Counted from the first letter of the stretch, positions 34,407-43,854 are shown. The stretch is 64,000 nt of DNA from Bacteroidota bacterium (GCA_029237825.1 JAQZBQ010000003.1:102001-166000), one strand, 5' to 3'. Program-made: numbers and translations. The notes: generated by a model from the sequence alone, not told the origin.

Positions 34407-35022
34407 CAACATCGCAGTGGAAAATGTAGATGCGTTTACAAAAATTTCCTATAAAATGATTATACGGATATTAATGGACCTCGCAACGGTTTTTGTTTTA
34501 ATCCGATTCATTTATTTTCCAATCTACAGGAACAAAGAGTTTTTCTTTATGTTCGCCATCTTTAACCTCATTATATTCCTCGTATCGTTTCTACTCAATA
34601 AGGTAGACTTGTCAATGGGCGCGGCCTTTGGACTTTTCGCCGTCTTCAGTATGCTTCGGTACAGGACTGATAATATATCAATTAAGGATATGACATATCT
34701 GTTCCTTTGTATTGCCATCGGATTAGTTTCGGCTGTTACGAAAATTAAAAACGCATCAGATTTGGAAGAATATTTATTTCTTGGAGTGGTAAACATAACT
34801 ATTCTGGTCATCACGTATTTACTTGAAAGCAAAATGTTCTCTCGTAAAGAACAAACCAACACTATTGTTTACGAAAATATCGAGCTTATTCAATCTAATC
34901 GTCAGGATGAACTTCTTGCGGATATCCGATTAAGAACAGGTATCAACGTACACCGTGTGTCGGTTCAAAAAATCAATTTCCTGAAAGATTCAGCACAATT
35001 AAAAATCTATTTTTATGACTAA
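34381..35022 (+). CDS. DUF4956 membrane protein
   Basis: 213 residues with three to four transmembrane helices between ~30 and ~160. The conserved DUF4956 core GAAFGLFAVFSMLRYRTDNISIKDMTYLF is present. The C-terminal ~55 residues form a small soluble domain. Its start lies 26 bp inside the VTC gene and its stop overlaps the next gene by 8 bp, so translation is coupled. Known only as a partner of VTC/CotH genes; role unproven. Confidence 0.88.
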   Translation: MTLLQVLNDNIAVENVDAFTKISYKMIIRILMDLATVFVLIRFIYFPIYRNKEFFFMFAIFNLIIFLVSFLLNKVDLSMGAAFGLFAVFSMLRYRTDNISIKDMTYLFLCIAIGLVSAVTKIKNASDLEEYLFLGVVNITILVITYLLESKMFSRKEQTNTIVYENIELIQSNRQDELLADIRLRTGINVHRVSVQKINFLKDSAQLKIYFYD

Positions 35023-35734
35023 ATCTATAATAAGATCCATTCTTCCCATTATTCTTACTGGTCAAAGCTTTTTAAGCTTTGCCCAGATATCAGTGGATGA
35101 TTCACAAGTGTGGACTCATTTAAGGCTAAAAAAAGAAATTACTAATAAACTTGATGTAAATTTAAAGGTCCAAGCACGACTTAAAAACGATGTAAGTAGT
35201 TTAGGTCGTGCTTCAGCTAATTTCAGAATAAACTATAAATTACATAAGAATGTAAAGTTAATGGCCGGATACTCTTTCATTGAAAAACAAAACAAGAAGG
35301 AGATTTTTAAAACCCGCCACTCCTATTACGCTGCCATTGAACTGAAAAAAAGCATTCGGAGGTTTGAGGTGAGTTACCGTAACTTATTTATGCTGCGGTA
35401 CAAAAATCCATTAACCAGTTATGAAGGCTATATCCCCTATTTTTATGATCGCAACCGCGTAACAATTCGATATGAACAATCTAAAAGGGTTTCCTTATAT
35501 CTAAAAGAAGATATCAATATACCCTTAAATAATCCTCAATTAAGTGGGATCAGTAGGGCGCGTACCTTCCTGGGCACAGAAATAAGCATTACTAAAAACC
35601 AGCAGCTCGATTTATATCTGATGTATCATTATCAATTTCAGGATGGAGATTGGTTTGAACAGGATATTTCTTATACACCCACGCCACTCGACCGTTTTAT
35701 CGTATACGGTATTGGATATGAAATTAAATTTTAA
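35015..35734 (+). CDS. DUF2490-type outer-membrane beta-barrel
   Basis: 239 residues. Signal peptide ending near FAQ (~25), then alternating amphipathic strands typical of a DUF2490 barrel: WTHLRLKKEITNKLDVNLKV, then the LYLKEDINIPL and LDLYLMYHYQFQDGDWF regions, ending in an aromatic-Gly strand (IVYGIGYEIKF). It closes the CotH-VTC-DUF4956 operon and may hold or export its product at the outer membrane. Only 2 bp separate its stop from that of the convergent GH26 gene. Confidence 0.8.
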   Translation: MTKSIIRSILPIILTGQSFLSFAQISVDDSQVWTHLRLKKEITNKLDVNLKVQARLKNDVSSLGRASANFRINYKLHKNVKLMAGYSFIEKQNKKEIFKTRHSYYAAIELKKSIRRFEVSYRNLFMLRYKNPLTSYEGYIPYFYDRNRVTIRYEQSKRVSLYLKEDINIPLNNPQLSGISRARTFLGTEISITKNQQLDLYLMYHYQFQDGDWFEQDISYTPTPLDRFIVYGIGYEIKF

Positions 35735-35736
35735 TC

Positions 35737-37380
35737 CTATTTCACCAACGGCATCAACTCTGACGTCCCAGACTTAAAGAAATCTTTCCGGAGAATATAT
35801 TTAAGAAATGCATCTCTGGATTTTTGAGAAGAATTAATTTTGAAATATTCCTTCTCATTAAACCAGGAAATTAATTTGATGTCTGACATGTCTGACACAA
35901 CAGCCTCGCTCATTTGTTCGATCCACTCAGCTTTATTCTGACCACGTTCATTTCCTCGTCGTTCACGGGATGCTGTCTCGCAAATAAACAAAGGCTTATC
36001 TGGAAGTTGTTTCGTAAGAATAAAATAATTCTCTATTGCAACCTTTCGGAAAGAAGTCCAGATTTTAGATTCACCTGCCCCATTATAAACATCTAAACCT
36101 ACAAAATCAACATATTCGTCGCCGGGATAAGCGTCCATGATATAATTCCATGACTCCTGTGGCACAGACATGGAATTGGGACACCACACAAACCTGACAT
36201 TGCTAACTTTCTGGTCCCTGAAAACATCGTATATGTGCCGGAAGGCTTTAATTAACAATTCAGGATTATGACTGTTATTCGCAATACACCAGGGATACCA
36301 GTCGCCATTAAATTCATGAAAAATCCGTAAAAGAATAATTCCATTTACCTGCTTAATATGCTTTGACCAGTTAACAAGAAATTGATCACAATCGCCCCTG
36401 ATGATATCAGTTAAATTTGGTTGTTTTACATCGCTTCTGAACACCTTTGAAGGAACATTCACGAAGTGGTTTTCGAGCGTTATCATTGGAATATATCCAT
36501 CCTCAATAACTTTATTTATACGTTCAATAGATGGATAATTGTTTTGTTGTACACCACCATCAAAGGCAAATGGTTGAAAAAAGTGAATCACTGCCAACTT
36601 TTTCTCAGTTTCATTTACAAACATTCCATTGAAAGCTTTGGCAATATCTACAAAATTTGCTGAATTACCTTCCTCAGACCACAATCCCAAACTGCTGTGC
36701 TTATGGACATTCTCGAACTCAGAATTTAACAAAGGTCCCTCTGAAAACGAAACAAAGTCAAATAAAACAGGCTGCGAATCCCCCTTTTCTGAGCTTGTTG
36801 AACTCTTTAAAAAACTTACAATAAAGCACAATAACTTACCTTCTTTATAATTGCAGTTAAAAACACCATCCCCTCCATCATTCTCATCAATAAACCTACT
36901 TAAGGGGATAGAGGCTAATTGCCATTCATCCGATTTGGGCACAGTTATTTCCACGATCCATGCATCATCTTTTTCTTTTTCATATACGTTACTATTATTA
37001 TCGTCCTCCTGTAGCTGAATCCTCATGCGGTTTCCAAAACCTACATTTGGTTGCAGAATGTAAAAATTCAAATAATCTTTTTTTGGATCGATATTAATGT
37101 TCAGGCAGATACCCTTTCCCCAACCTCCATAATCTTTGGTGGAATAATTTTTTGTTGAAATACAGCGGCTTCCCAAATAATCCGGTTTGATCGACTTTTG
37201 GGAAGATTCATGAAATTGAATTTCCGTTTTTACGTTTCCGAAGGAAAACATGCCGTTCATTTTTAACTCAGAAGACCCGTCTGCAAAACCTTCAAAATCG
37301 TCAATAATATACTTTGTTTGAGACAATGCTGAATTAATCAATAGCAGAAAGCAATATGCGCATTGTAGAATCAGCCTCAT
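35737..37380 (-). CDS. Secreted CBM-like + GH26 glycoside hydrolase
   Basis: 547 residues. The signal peptide (~1-20) is followed by a beta-sandwich module (~22-215: IIDDFEGFADG, YGGWGKGICLNI, LQEDDNNSNV, EWQLASIPLSRF) shared with the protein at 20899-21627. A GH26 TIM barrel (~225-535) has the acid/base Glu in RIFHEFNGDWYPW and the nucleophile Glu in LFICETASRE. GH26 enzymes usually cut beta-mannans or mixed beta-glucans. No T9SS tail is present, so it is periplasmic or lipid-independent. It is the last gene of the 42899-35737 run. Confidence 0.9.
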   Translation of the reverse strand: MRLILQCAYCFLLLINSALSQTKYIIDDFEGFADGSSELKMNGMFSFGNVKTEIQFHESSQKSIKPDYLGSRCISTKNYSTKDYGGWGKGICLNINIDPKKDYLNFYILQPNVGFGNRMRIQLQEDDNNSNVYEKEKDDAWIVEITVPKSDEWQLASIPLSRFIDENDGGDGVFNCNYKEGKLLCFIVSFLKSSTSSEKGDSQPVLFDFVSFSEGPLLNSEFENVHKHSSLGLWSEEGNSANFVDIAKAFNGMFVNETEKKLAVIHFFQPFAFDGGVQQNNYPSIERINKVIEDGYIPMITLENHFVNVPSKVFRSDVKQPNLTDIIRGDCDQFLVNWSKHIKQVNGIILLRIFHEFNGDWYPWCIANNSHNPELLIKAFRHIYDVFRDQKVSNVRFVWCPNSMSVPQESWNYIMDAYPGDEYVDFVGLDVYNGAGESKIWTSFRKVAIENYFILTKQLPDKPLFICETASRERRGNERGQNKAEWIEQMSEAVVSDMSDIKLISWFNEKEYFKINSSQKSRDAFLKYILRKDFFKSGTSELMPLVK

Positions 37381-37399
37381 TTTAGATTTTTAAACGTTC

Positions 37400-38368
37400 T
37401 TACCAGATCCAGTTTGCAACAATACGAAATTGTCCATCGAGGAACCCGTAAGAAGGATAATAAGTTTTACTACCCGGCCAACGATTGATTGCCCAGTTAC
37501 CATAGGTGAGTGACAACCGGAAAGATCGCCAGTCAAAGTAGCCAAACCCATAAGAATAATCCGGATCCCAGGCCTGACGTTTATGTTCTTCCGGATAATA
37601 ATACGCAGCTCCCTCAACATATATATTCTTGATAATAGTGTACCGCAAAGCCAGACCCAGCGTTGCCTTCCCATTGGCAGGACTTCCATGCTCGCGTTCC
37701 AATTCATCCCTATACCTGAATGCATATCTTGCAAACGGCACAATTTTCAAATTAGTAGTGTTATCAAAAGCAACTTTATTTCTGAATGTTTCAGAGAACC
37801 CGTAATTATAAGATATGAAATAATAACCTTCTAAAAATTTTTCCCAGATCTGATGTCGGTTATCCGTGTATTTATTATCCATATAGTTCTCATAGCCGTA
37901 GTTAAATTTATACAGCTTGTAATGGTATCTCGCCAGTGTATAAGAAAAATCGGATATCCACCTGGCATGAGCTCGTTTATTGAAATCGACGTAGAAGGTA
38001 GTGTTGAAACTGAATTGCTCATAAAACCGGATTCTGGTATTAAAAGCAATTGCCTGCCTCCATTCCTCTTTTGTTTTCCCATCGGAACCCGTAACAAGAA
38101 CCCGTCCTGTGTTATAAGAAATACCGCCCAGTATCCGGTTTTTTCCCATTAATAGTTTGTCTTTATGAAAAACGTCCCTGAAATTTTTCCATTGTTTTGG
38201 ATCCGTAATTCGCTTTATGGCAAACTCATAATACAAGCGTTTGGGCTCCTCCTCAATGACAATCTGCGCAGAAACTCTGGGTCTTGAAAGCAATATAAAA
38301 AAAAGAATAGTAAAAAAAACGGAACGTAAAGAGTAACGTTCGAAAGATAAAAAATAATTTAAAAGCAT
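37400..38368 (-). CDS. Outer-membrane beta-barrel protein (YaiO-like)
   Basis: 322 residues. A long hydrophobic signal segment (SVFFTILFFILLSRPRVSAQ) precedes a series of amphipathic strands (FNTTFYVDFNKRAHARWISD, TLGLALRYTIIKNIYVEGAA), ending with the aromatic C-terminus FRIVANWIW expected for BAM-dependent barrels. TPR-containing YaiO proteins share this barrel; here the TPR part is a separate gene upstream. The frame opens with TTG at 38389; I chose the ATG at 38368. It is a likely channel for the glycan handled by this operon. Confidence 0.75.
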   Translation of the reverse strand: MLLNYFLSFERYSLRSVFFTILFFILLSRPRVSAQIVIEEEPKRLYYEFAIKRITDPKQWKNFRDVFHKDKLLMGKNRILGGISYNTGRVLVTGSDGKTKEEWRQAIAFNTRIRFYEQFSFNTTFYVDFNKRAHARWISDFSYTLARYHYKLYKFNYGYENYMDNKYTDNRHQIWEKFLEGYYFISYNYGFSETFRNKVAFDNTTNLKIVPFARYAFRYRDELEREHGSPANGKATLGLALRYTIIKNIYVEGAAYYYPEEHKRQAWDPDYSYGFGYFDWRSFRLSLTYGNWAINRWPGSKTYYPSYGFLDGQFRIVANWIW

Positions 38369-38404
38369 AATGATATTGAGCCGGTTCAAATTTGTATTAA
38401 AGTG

Positions 38405-39577
38405 TTATTTACAGTGTTCAATTAAATAGCTGTAAGCTACGTCGCTCCCATATTTTACAGCAGCGTTAAGATCTTCACATCCTCCCGATTTATCACCTAT
38501 TTCGTACTTCGCAATGCCCCTTTCTTTATAGGCGTCTTCATAATTAGGCTTGTATTCAATGGCATATGAATAGTCTTCGATTTCACCTTTATGGTCATCG
38601 AGTTGTTTTCGTGCGAGTCCACGGCAATAATAGATCAGAGAGCAATCAGGTTTCAATTGAATTGCTATTGAATAATCGTCAATGGCAGATTGATAATCTT
38701 TCAACTCATATTTTAATTGACCCCTGTTTAAATAAGCAAGGTAGTCTGCCGGCCGCAATTTAATAGCCTGGTTATAATCCTCAAACGCGCCTCGATAGTC
38801 CTTCAATCTGCATTTTACATTTCCCCTTCTATTTAAAACTTCAGCATCTGATTTTACACGTATTACAGTATTGAAGTCACTCAGTGCTTCGTGATACTTA
38901 CGTTGGTGGTAATACATGAGCGCGCGATTAAAATAGCTATCAATATTATTTTTATCTATTTCAATTGCTTTATTAAAATCAGCAAGCGCCTCGTCAGTCG
39001 ACCCCATAATGGATTTAACAATACCACGGCTGTTATACGCATTTGCATCGTTTGGCTTTAGAGCTATTACTTTTTCGATGTCTTTTAACTCGCCTTGGTA
39101 ATCTCCAACCATACCTCTTAAAATACTACGGTTATAATATGCATCTGCAAAATCAGGTTTAATTCGAATTGCGTTATTAAAACCTGCCATCGCACCTTTA
39201 AGGTTATTAAGAGATACCATTGTTAACCCACGGTTAAAATGGATTTCGTAAGATTCCTCCCAGGTTAATTCTAATTTCAACGCCTTATTATAATCATCCA
39301 ATGCCCGCTGGTAATCCAGTAATTTATTTCGGGCATAAGCGCGATTTATATACGCCGAAACAAGTCCTGAGTCTAATTCAATGGCTTTAGTGAAAAAATC
39401 AATGGCCTCATGAAAATTATTAAGATTACTCCTCTGGATTCCATAAGACACGTAAGCAAGTGCGGAATCTCTTATCGGAGATTTTGGCTCATCAAAAGAA
39501 CGGGGTAATGAATATCCTTGAATCAGAAAAAGTATCTGAAATCCAAGAATTAATCCATATACCCTGCTCTTTTTCAT
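38405..39577 (-). CDS. Exported tetratricopeptide repeat protein
   Basis: 390 residues. Signal peptide (MKKSRVYGLILGFQILFLIQG), then about nine TPR units from ~40 to ~370, each with the ALDDYNKALKLxPxxxxxYxNRG pattern. Such periplasmic TPR proteins scaffold polysaccharide export (as in alginate or PNAG systems). Its place beside the barrel gene, with a 36-bp gap, supports an export or assembly role; this is inference. Confidence 0.88.
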   Translation of the reverse strand: MKKSRVYGLILGFQILFLIQGYSLPRSFDEPKSPIRDSALAYVSYGIQRSNLNNFHEAIDFFTKAIELDSGLVSAYINRAYARNKLLDYQRALDDYNKALKLELTWEESYEIHFNRGLTMVSLNNLKGAMAGFNNAIRIKPDFADAYYNRSILRGMVGDYQGELKDIEKVIALKPNDANAYNSRGIVKSIMGSTDEALADFNKAIEIDKNNIDSYFNRALMYYHQRKYHEALSDFNTVIRVKSDAEVLNRRGNVKCRLKDYRGAFEDYNQAIKLRPADYLAYLNRGQLKYELKDYQSAIDDYSIAIQLKPDCSLIYYCRGLARKQLDDHKGEIEDYSYAIEYKPNYEDAYKERGIAKYEIGDKSGGCEDLNAAVKYGSDVAYSYLIEHCK

Positions 39578-39588
39578 GCCATTAATAA

Positions 39589-42081
39589 TTAAGAAGGATA
39601 ATAAATTTTCGTTTTATTTCTATTATTCTTCTTTTCATCTAAACGAATGTCAGTAGAGACTTCTTTTTGTTTGAACTTTTCGATACTTAAGCAGTAGTCT
39701 GTGTTCTCCCAATTTTTAGATTCCGTCCAGTAGAATGTGAAATTGATTTTTTGATCATGAACAAGGTTTTCAGTGGCCAGGTCAGCGAAGTGAACTCCGA
39801 TTCCAGAATCCAGAGTGGTTGTTTCATTATATGTTTCCCAATCATCCGATGTCCATCTCACTACAGCTGAAGCCTGGCAATGAATTCTTAAAACAGAACC
39901 CTTTGGTATGGTTGTGTATTTATTGCTGAATTTCCAGATAATAATATTTGAAGTTTTCTTTTCTTTCACATAACGTTCCGCGGTTTGAAGCGGCATATCA
40001 AATATGCGTTTTGCTTTTAATGACCTGCAAAGTTTTATATATTCAGAGTGTGCCCAAACTAAAGGCATCGCAGAGCCGGAGGCTTTACCCATATACAGTC
40101 CGTATTCAGGAATATCTGCTGAGTCCCATATCTGCTCCGGAAACAATCCGGTTTCGTTCGCGTAGTTCTCCATGGTTTTCATTAAACGCTCTGCCTCACT
40201 GTAATTTCCTGCGGCAATTTCGTAATGGGCACGTTCGCCGGTGAGTAAAGGCCACGGTCTTCCGATACCCGTTCCGTTAAAAGGACGGCCATCCACCTGT
40301 TCACCATATCCATCACGGTTATAACGATACCAAACAGGACCCAATGTATGATCCATTTTAAGAGTGGCATCGATCACTTTTATCGTATTCAGAATTCTTG
40401 GATCATCTGCCGCACGTAATCCATAACGAACTAGCGCTAAAGCATCAGGGCTTACCATCTCACTTGCAGGGCAAATGTTCTCGCCGGGAATACGATTAGA
40501 AATTCGCAAGAGGTCTGTTTCCGAATCTTCGGAATCCACCACTTCCTTAGAACTAATCCGAACATAATAACCGTCTACACCCACAAATTTTGCAAGATCT
40601 GATCCAGTCACATAGGTCCAACGTTCGATACAAGAATTCCAGGAATCTGCTGTTTCTCTTAAAAACTCAGCCAACTGTGGTTCGTTATTAAAGACTGCAT
40701 AGTCAGCTGCAATTAATAAAGCTGATATTTCAACTGCAAGGGTAAAAGTTGAATAACCGGCATTCTCTTCCCACCTATCCTGTTCGGTAATCGGGCCGTT
40801 AATGGCCAGATAGCTTGCCGCCTTTCTGATCATCGGCCAGAAGTGCTTCAATTCCAATTCCGTTAATTTTGTTTCACGGTTTACAAGGTCAACCAGCATA
40901 ATTGGTAAAGAGGTCTGGTCCATTTGAATTCCAATCCAATACGGCGCGCCGTCAAGCCACATATTCTGTGACCAGTGACCATCGTGTTCCTGAGTGATCA
41001 TTAAATAATTGAGTACCCTTCTGGCGTCTTTGCCTGCATTGGCTGCAAGCAGTCCTCCGGCGGTCTGAACCATATCTCTTGGCCAAACCAAATGGTAACC
41101 ACCTAAATCATCGTCACCTTTATTAAATCCCCATGGAATGGATAAACTTGCAATTAATCCGCCCGGATGACGTTTTGATTCATGCACCCTTAACATCGTT
41201 GCACTAATCTTTAAAAACTTCGGCGAATCCTTTTTATTACTTGCAACCGAAAACAATTTCTTTTGCCAACCCTCCCATTCAGAAATGAAGGTAGCTTTAG
41301 CAGACTCAAAGCTTTCAAAAATACTGGCTCTGGCGCGCTGTCCAGCTTCTTCGGGATTTCTACCAAAGCCTAAAGCTACCACGAAACTATTTCCGTTTGA
41401 TTCTTCCAGGTCGAATTCGCCGGTTAACGCTACGTTGCCTCCTTCAGCTCTTTCAAACTCCCATAACATTTCCTTATGTTTATTTAAGTCCTGCCATCCA
41501 TCTGAGCTACCAACAAAACCAGCAGAACCGCGTTTCCATGGCACCGAGCAAGCTAAAGCAAGTGAAATCTCTCCTCTTTGCGCGAACAACATCGGAAGCC
41601 CTCTATAATCGCCCACCCATGCAGTATTTCCTGCACCTGAATTTCCGAGGTGTGGTGCCAAAAGCATAAAGAGTTTAAAATCCTTTCGCTTTTTATTCAT
41701 TGGGAAAAAATGAATTCTTTGAAGAAGTGTATCACGTGACGGATCAGGTATAATTTCCTTTTCAATACGATAATGATGGTGTTTACAGGAATTAGTAATA
41801 TGATATCCGGGAACTCCGTCAGCTACATATTTAATATGATGGGAAGTATCATGCTGTTCTTCGGAAAAAAAGTCTTTTCCATCAGTAACGATCAAACTAA
41901 GATCCCTGGTACAAGCCTGGTCAACTTGTGGATAATAAATTTCATTTAGGATACCATGACTAATGGAATACCATACTTTGCTGGTTGAGTTTAAGGATGT
42001 TCCAACCGCACTTTTCGCACTCGTAGTCCATCTTGCATCAATACCGGGCCAACCAAAGGCAAATTTCTCTTTTCTGTGCAT
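39589..42081 (-). CDS. Glycoside hydrolase family 15 (glucoamylase-like)
   Basis: 830 residues. The N-terminal beta-sandwich of prokaryotic GH15 (~1-270, FGWPGIDARWTTSAKSAVGT) is followed by an alpha/alpha barrel (~290-690) with GYHLVWPRDMVQTAG, the catalytic acid in DRWEENAGYSTFTLAVE and the catalytic base in GLFPEQIWDSADIP. A C-terminal beta domain (~715-800) resembles a starch-binding module. It releases glucose from alpha-glucans or, in some members, acts on dextran or trehalose. No signal peptide is seen. It is 11 bp upstream of the TPR gene. Confidence 0.92.
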   Translation of the reverse strand: MHRKEKFAFGWPGIDARWTTSAKSAVGTSLNSTSKVWYSISHGILNEIYYPQVDQACTRDLSLIVTDGKDFFSEEQHDTSHHIKYVADGVPGYHITNSCKHHHYRIEKEIIPDPSRDTLLQRIHFFPMNKKRKDFKLFMLLAPHLGNSGAGNTAWVGDYRGLPMLFAQRGEISLALACSVPWKRGSAGFVGSSDGWQDLNKHKEMLWEFERAEGGNVALTGEFDLEESNGNSFVVALGFGRNPEEAGQRARASIFESFESAKATFISEWEGWQKKLFSVASNKKDSPKFLKISATMLRVHESKRHPGGLIASLSIPWGFNKGDDDLGGYHLVWPRDMVQTAGGLLAANAGKDARRVLNYLMITQEHDGHWSQNMWLDGAPYWIGIQMDQTSLPIMLVDLVNRETKLTELELKHFWPMIRKAASYLAINGPITEQDRWEENAGYSTFTLAVEISALLIAADYAVFNNEPQLAEFLRETADSWNSCIERWTYVTGSDLAKFVGVDGYYVRISSKEVVDSEDSETDLLRISNRIPGENICPASEMVSPDALALVRYGLRAADDPRILNTIKVIDATLKMDHTLGPVWYRYNRDGYGEQVDGRPFNGTGIGRPWPLLTGERAHYEIAAGNYSEAERLMKTMENYANETGLFPEQIWDSADIPEYGLYMGKASGSAMPLVWAHSEYIKLCRSLKAKRIFDMPLQTAERYVKEKKTSNIIIWKFSNKYTTIPKGSVLRIHCQASAVVRWTSDDWETYNETTTLDSGIGVHFADLATENLVHDQKINFTFYWTESKNWENTDYCLSIEKFKQKEVSTDIRLDEKKNNRNKTKIYYPS

Positions 42082-42140
42082 ATCGTTATTTTTAGATCTA
42101 TATTTATTTTATTCAAAAGCAGTTTAATCCTCCTGCAGAA

Positions 42141-42899
42141 TTATTGGCCAACTTTTTTATTAGGATTATCTTTTTTAACTGGTGTGTTCTTTTTTGGTGA
42201 TTCCACTTTTTTAGGCGTTTCATCTTTTACTTCCGGAGAAACAGGTGAAGCAATTGGCCCCTGTTTTTCAATAATGGAAGGACCTGTAATTTCATCAAAA
42301 TAATAAGTATCTGAAGTTGATGAATTTGGATTGAATAACAACGTAACCTGATCAATCTGATCAAAGGAGGTTTCGCTGCCTTGTGGTACCTGGGAAAATT
42401 TAAACTCGAGTTCTTCCCATTGATTGGTTTTCGTAGTATAAGTTTGGTACTGGCTGTTAGTACCGGCGGGATAATCGTTATTGCCGTTCTTACTTCCAAT
42501 TAAAATTTCAACCAGTGTTCCAGCTGGTGCAGATGTGTACACCTTCATTTTGAATCTTGGAGGAATTCCTAAATATGTAGCATATTCATTTACACCAGTT
42601 AAGCGCCCGTGAACACTCATTTTAATGTTATCAAATTTTTTCGATGCATTCCTCGTATAAAATGCACATTTCGCGCTACTATTAACTGAATCTTTTTGAG
42701 GATTGCGGGCCAACGTATCTAACTTTCCAGAACGTTCCCCATAATGAATAAATTTTGCACCTTCAAAATTATCATAAGCCACTTTTTGACCAAGGGCTTC
42801 ATTCGAATTAATCATTAAAATGGCCAAAATGAAAATTGCCAAATTAAGGTTCAAACGGGTAATTGATAGATTTTTGGTTTGGTAATTAATTGATTTCAT
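42141..42899 (-). CDS. Exported galactose-binding-like protein with Lys/Pro tail
   Basis: 252 residues. The N-terminal signal segment (LNLAIFILAILMINSNEALGQ) is followed by one beta-sandwich (~45-205) with VAYDNFEGA, WEELEFKFSQVP and DTYYFDEITGP, a fold used to bind carbohydrate in T9SS-type proteins. The last ~45 residues are Pro, Lys and Glu rich and likely disordered. It has no catalytic residues that I recognise. The frame opens with TTG at 42908; the ATG at 42899 is preferred. It begins the long minus-strand carbohydrate operon and carries the shared promoter element. Confidence 0.72.
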   Translation of the reverse strand: MKSINYQTKNLSITRLNLNLAIFILAILMINSNEALGQKVAYDNFEGAKFIHYGERSGKLDTLARNPQKDSVNSSAKCAFYTRNASKKFDNIKMSVHGRLTGVNEYATYLGIPPRFKMKVYTSAPAGTLVEILIGSKNGNNDYPAGTNSQYQTYTTKTNQWEELEFKFSQVPQGSETSFDQIDQVTLLFNPNSSTSDTYYFDEITGPSIIEKQGPIASPVSPEVKDETPKKVESPKKNTPVKKDNPNKKVGQ

Positions 42900-42924
42900 A
42901 TCTTTCAAAATTTGTTGGTTGTTG

Positions 42925-42987
42925 CAAATCTAAATTGGAAGCTCGGTGTTAATTATATTATTCGTTAATAGTGCTTTTTGGTTAGCC
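42925..42987 (-). promoter_or_regulatory. Island promoter element, GH15-GH26 operon
   Basis: On the minus strand: GGCTAA (42987-42982), 15 bp, AACGAA, then TAGATTTG (42932-42925) at 32 bp. Confidence 0.68.
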
Positions 42988-43082
42988 GAAACTTTATCTG
43001 AAATAGTTGTAACAAAATGCCACACCGCAATCTATAAAACAGTAAGTTCTAATCTTTAAGATTCAGAATTTGGCAAAATAAA

Positions 43083-43120
43083 AAGCCATCACCCGGTTTT
43101 TTTAGCGGAGGTGATGGCTT
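43083..43120 (-). terminator. Intrinsic terminator after the 31-residue repeat protein
   Basis: AAGCCATCACC (43083-43093) pairs with GGTGATGGCTT (43110-43120) around a 16-base loop. On the minus strand it is followed by TTTATTTTG. Confidence 0.85.
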
Positions 43121-43139
43121 AAATTTTGATAACAATTAT

Positions 43140-43742
43140 TTAGTGCTTAGACAACTTGTTTACCGACCCAGCATAGTCACCAAGGCAATTGTCCATTCCT
43201 GATTTGCTTGCTTTTAAACCATAATAACGCTTGGTAAACTCAGGAAGGGTGTAATCAGAGGCAGCGTATTGGCCGAAACATTCCGACATTGCCGGTGATG
43301 ACTCTTTAATTTCAAAATAACGGCTGATAAAATCCGGTAATGATTTTTTGGAGCCAGCGTAATCGCCGAAATAATTTCCTAAGGTCGAATACGTATCTTT
43401 GATTTCGTAATAACGCTTTGCGAATTCTTCTAAGCTATAATCAGATGCTGCATAATTATCATGCCCGTTTTTCATATCTGGATAAGCTGCCTTAATTGCA
43501 TAATACTTCTCAATGTATTTTTCCATTGAACCAGACGAAGCTGCATATGTACCATGCAGGTTTTTCATGGATGGATAAGATTCCTTAATTGAATAGTAGC
43601 GCTCCATAAAAGTCTTATCTACTTTCGCCTCTTCTTTAGAAGATACTTTTTTTATTGTTTCTTTGTTGCTTGCAGATGGCTGAGCAAACATGAATGTGGT
43701 GCAAAATAGCGCCGAGATTGATAGAAATGTAAACTTTTTCAT
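43140..43742 (-). CDS. Exported protein of five 31-residue repeats
   Basis: 200 residues. Signal peptide cleaved near FAQ (21). Five tandem repeats follow with an exact 31-residue period; their aromatic anchors RYY/KYY/RYF fall at 48, 79, 110, 141 and 172. The consensus is RYYxIKxxYxxMxNxxGxYAASxxSLxEF. Each repeat looks like two short helices around a Gly-Tyr-Ala turn. I do not recognise the family. It stands alone between terminators with a strong copy of the shared promoter element. Confidence 0.78.
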   Translation of the reverse strand: MKKFTFLSISALFCTTFMFAQPSASNKETIKKVSSKEEAKVDKTFMERYYSIKESYPSMKNLHGTYAASSGSMEKYIEKYYAIKAAYPDMKNGHDNYAASDYSLEEFAKRYYEIKDTYSTLGNYFGDYAGSKKSLPDFISRYFEIKESSPAMSECFGQYAASDYTLPEFTKRYYGLKASKSGMDNCLGDYAGSVNKLSKH

Positions 43743-43766
43743 AATACTTATTTTTAGAATTTAGTG

Positions 43767-43830
43767 TAAACTTACAATGCAAAAAGTACGGACACCCGGT
43801 AATTTCGGTGGCTACACAAAAACGATAGCC
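43767..43830 (-). promoter_or_regulatory. Island promoter element, repeat protein
   Basis: On the minus strand: GGCTAT (43830-43825), 15 bp, ACCGAA, then TAAGTTTA (43774-43767) at 33 bp. Very close to the 19577-19640 site. Confidence 0.7.
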
Positions 43831-43854
43831 GTAATATGAAATTCTTTGGGCTAT

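Noticed and set aside
37390..37743. 117-residue frame within the outer-membrane barrel gene
   Set aside because: Same-strand alternate frame fully inside a well-supported barrel gene, with no signal or domain.
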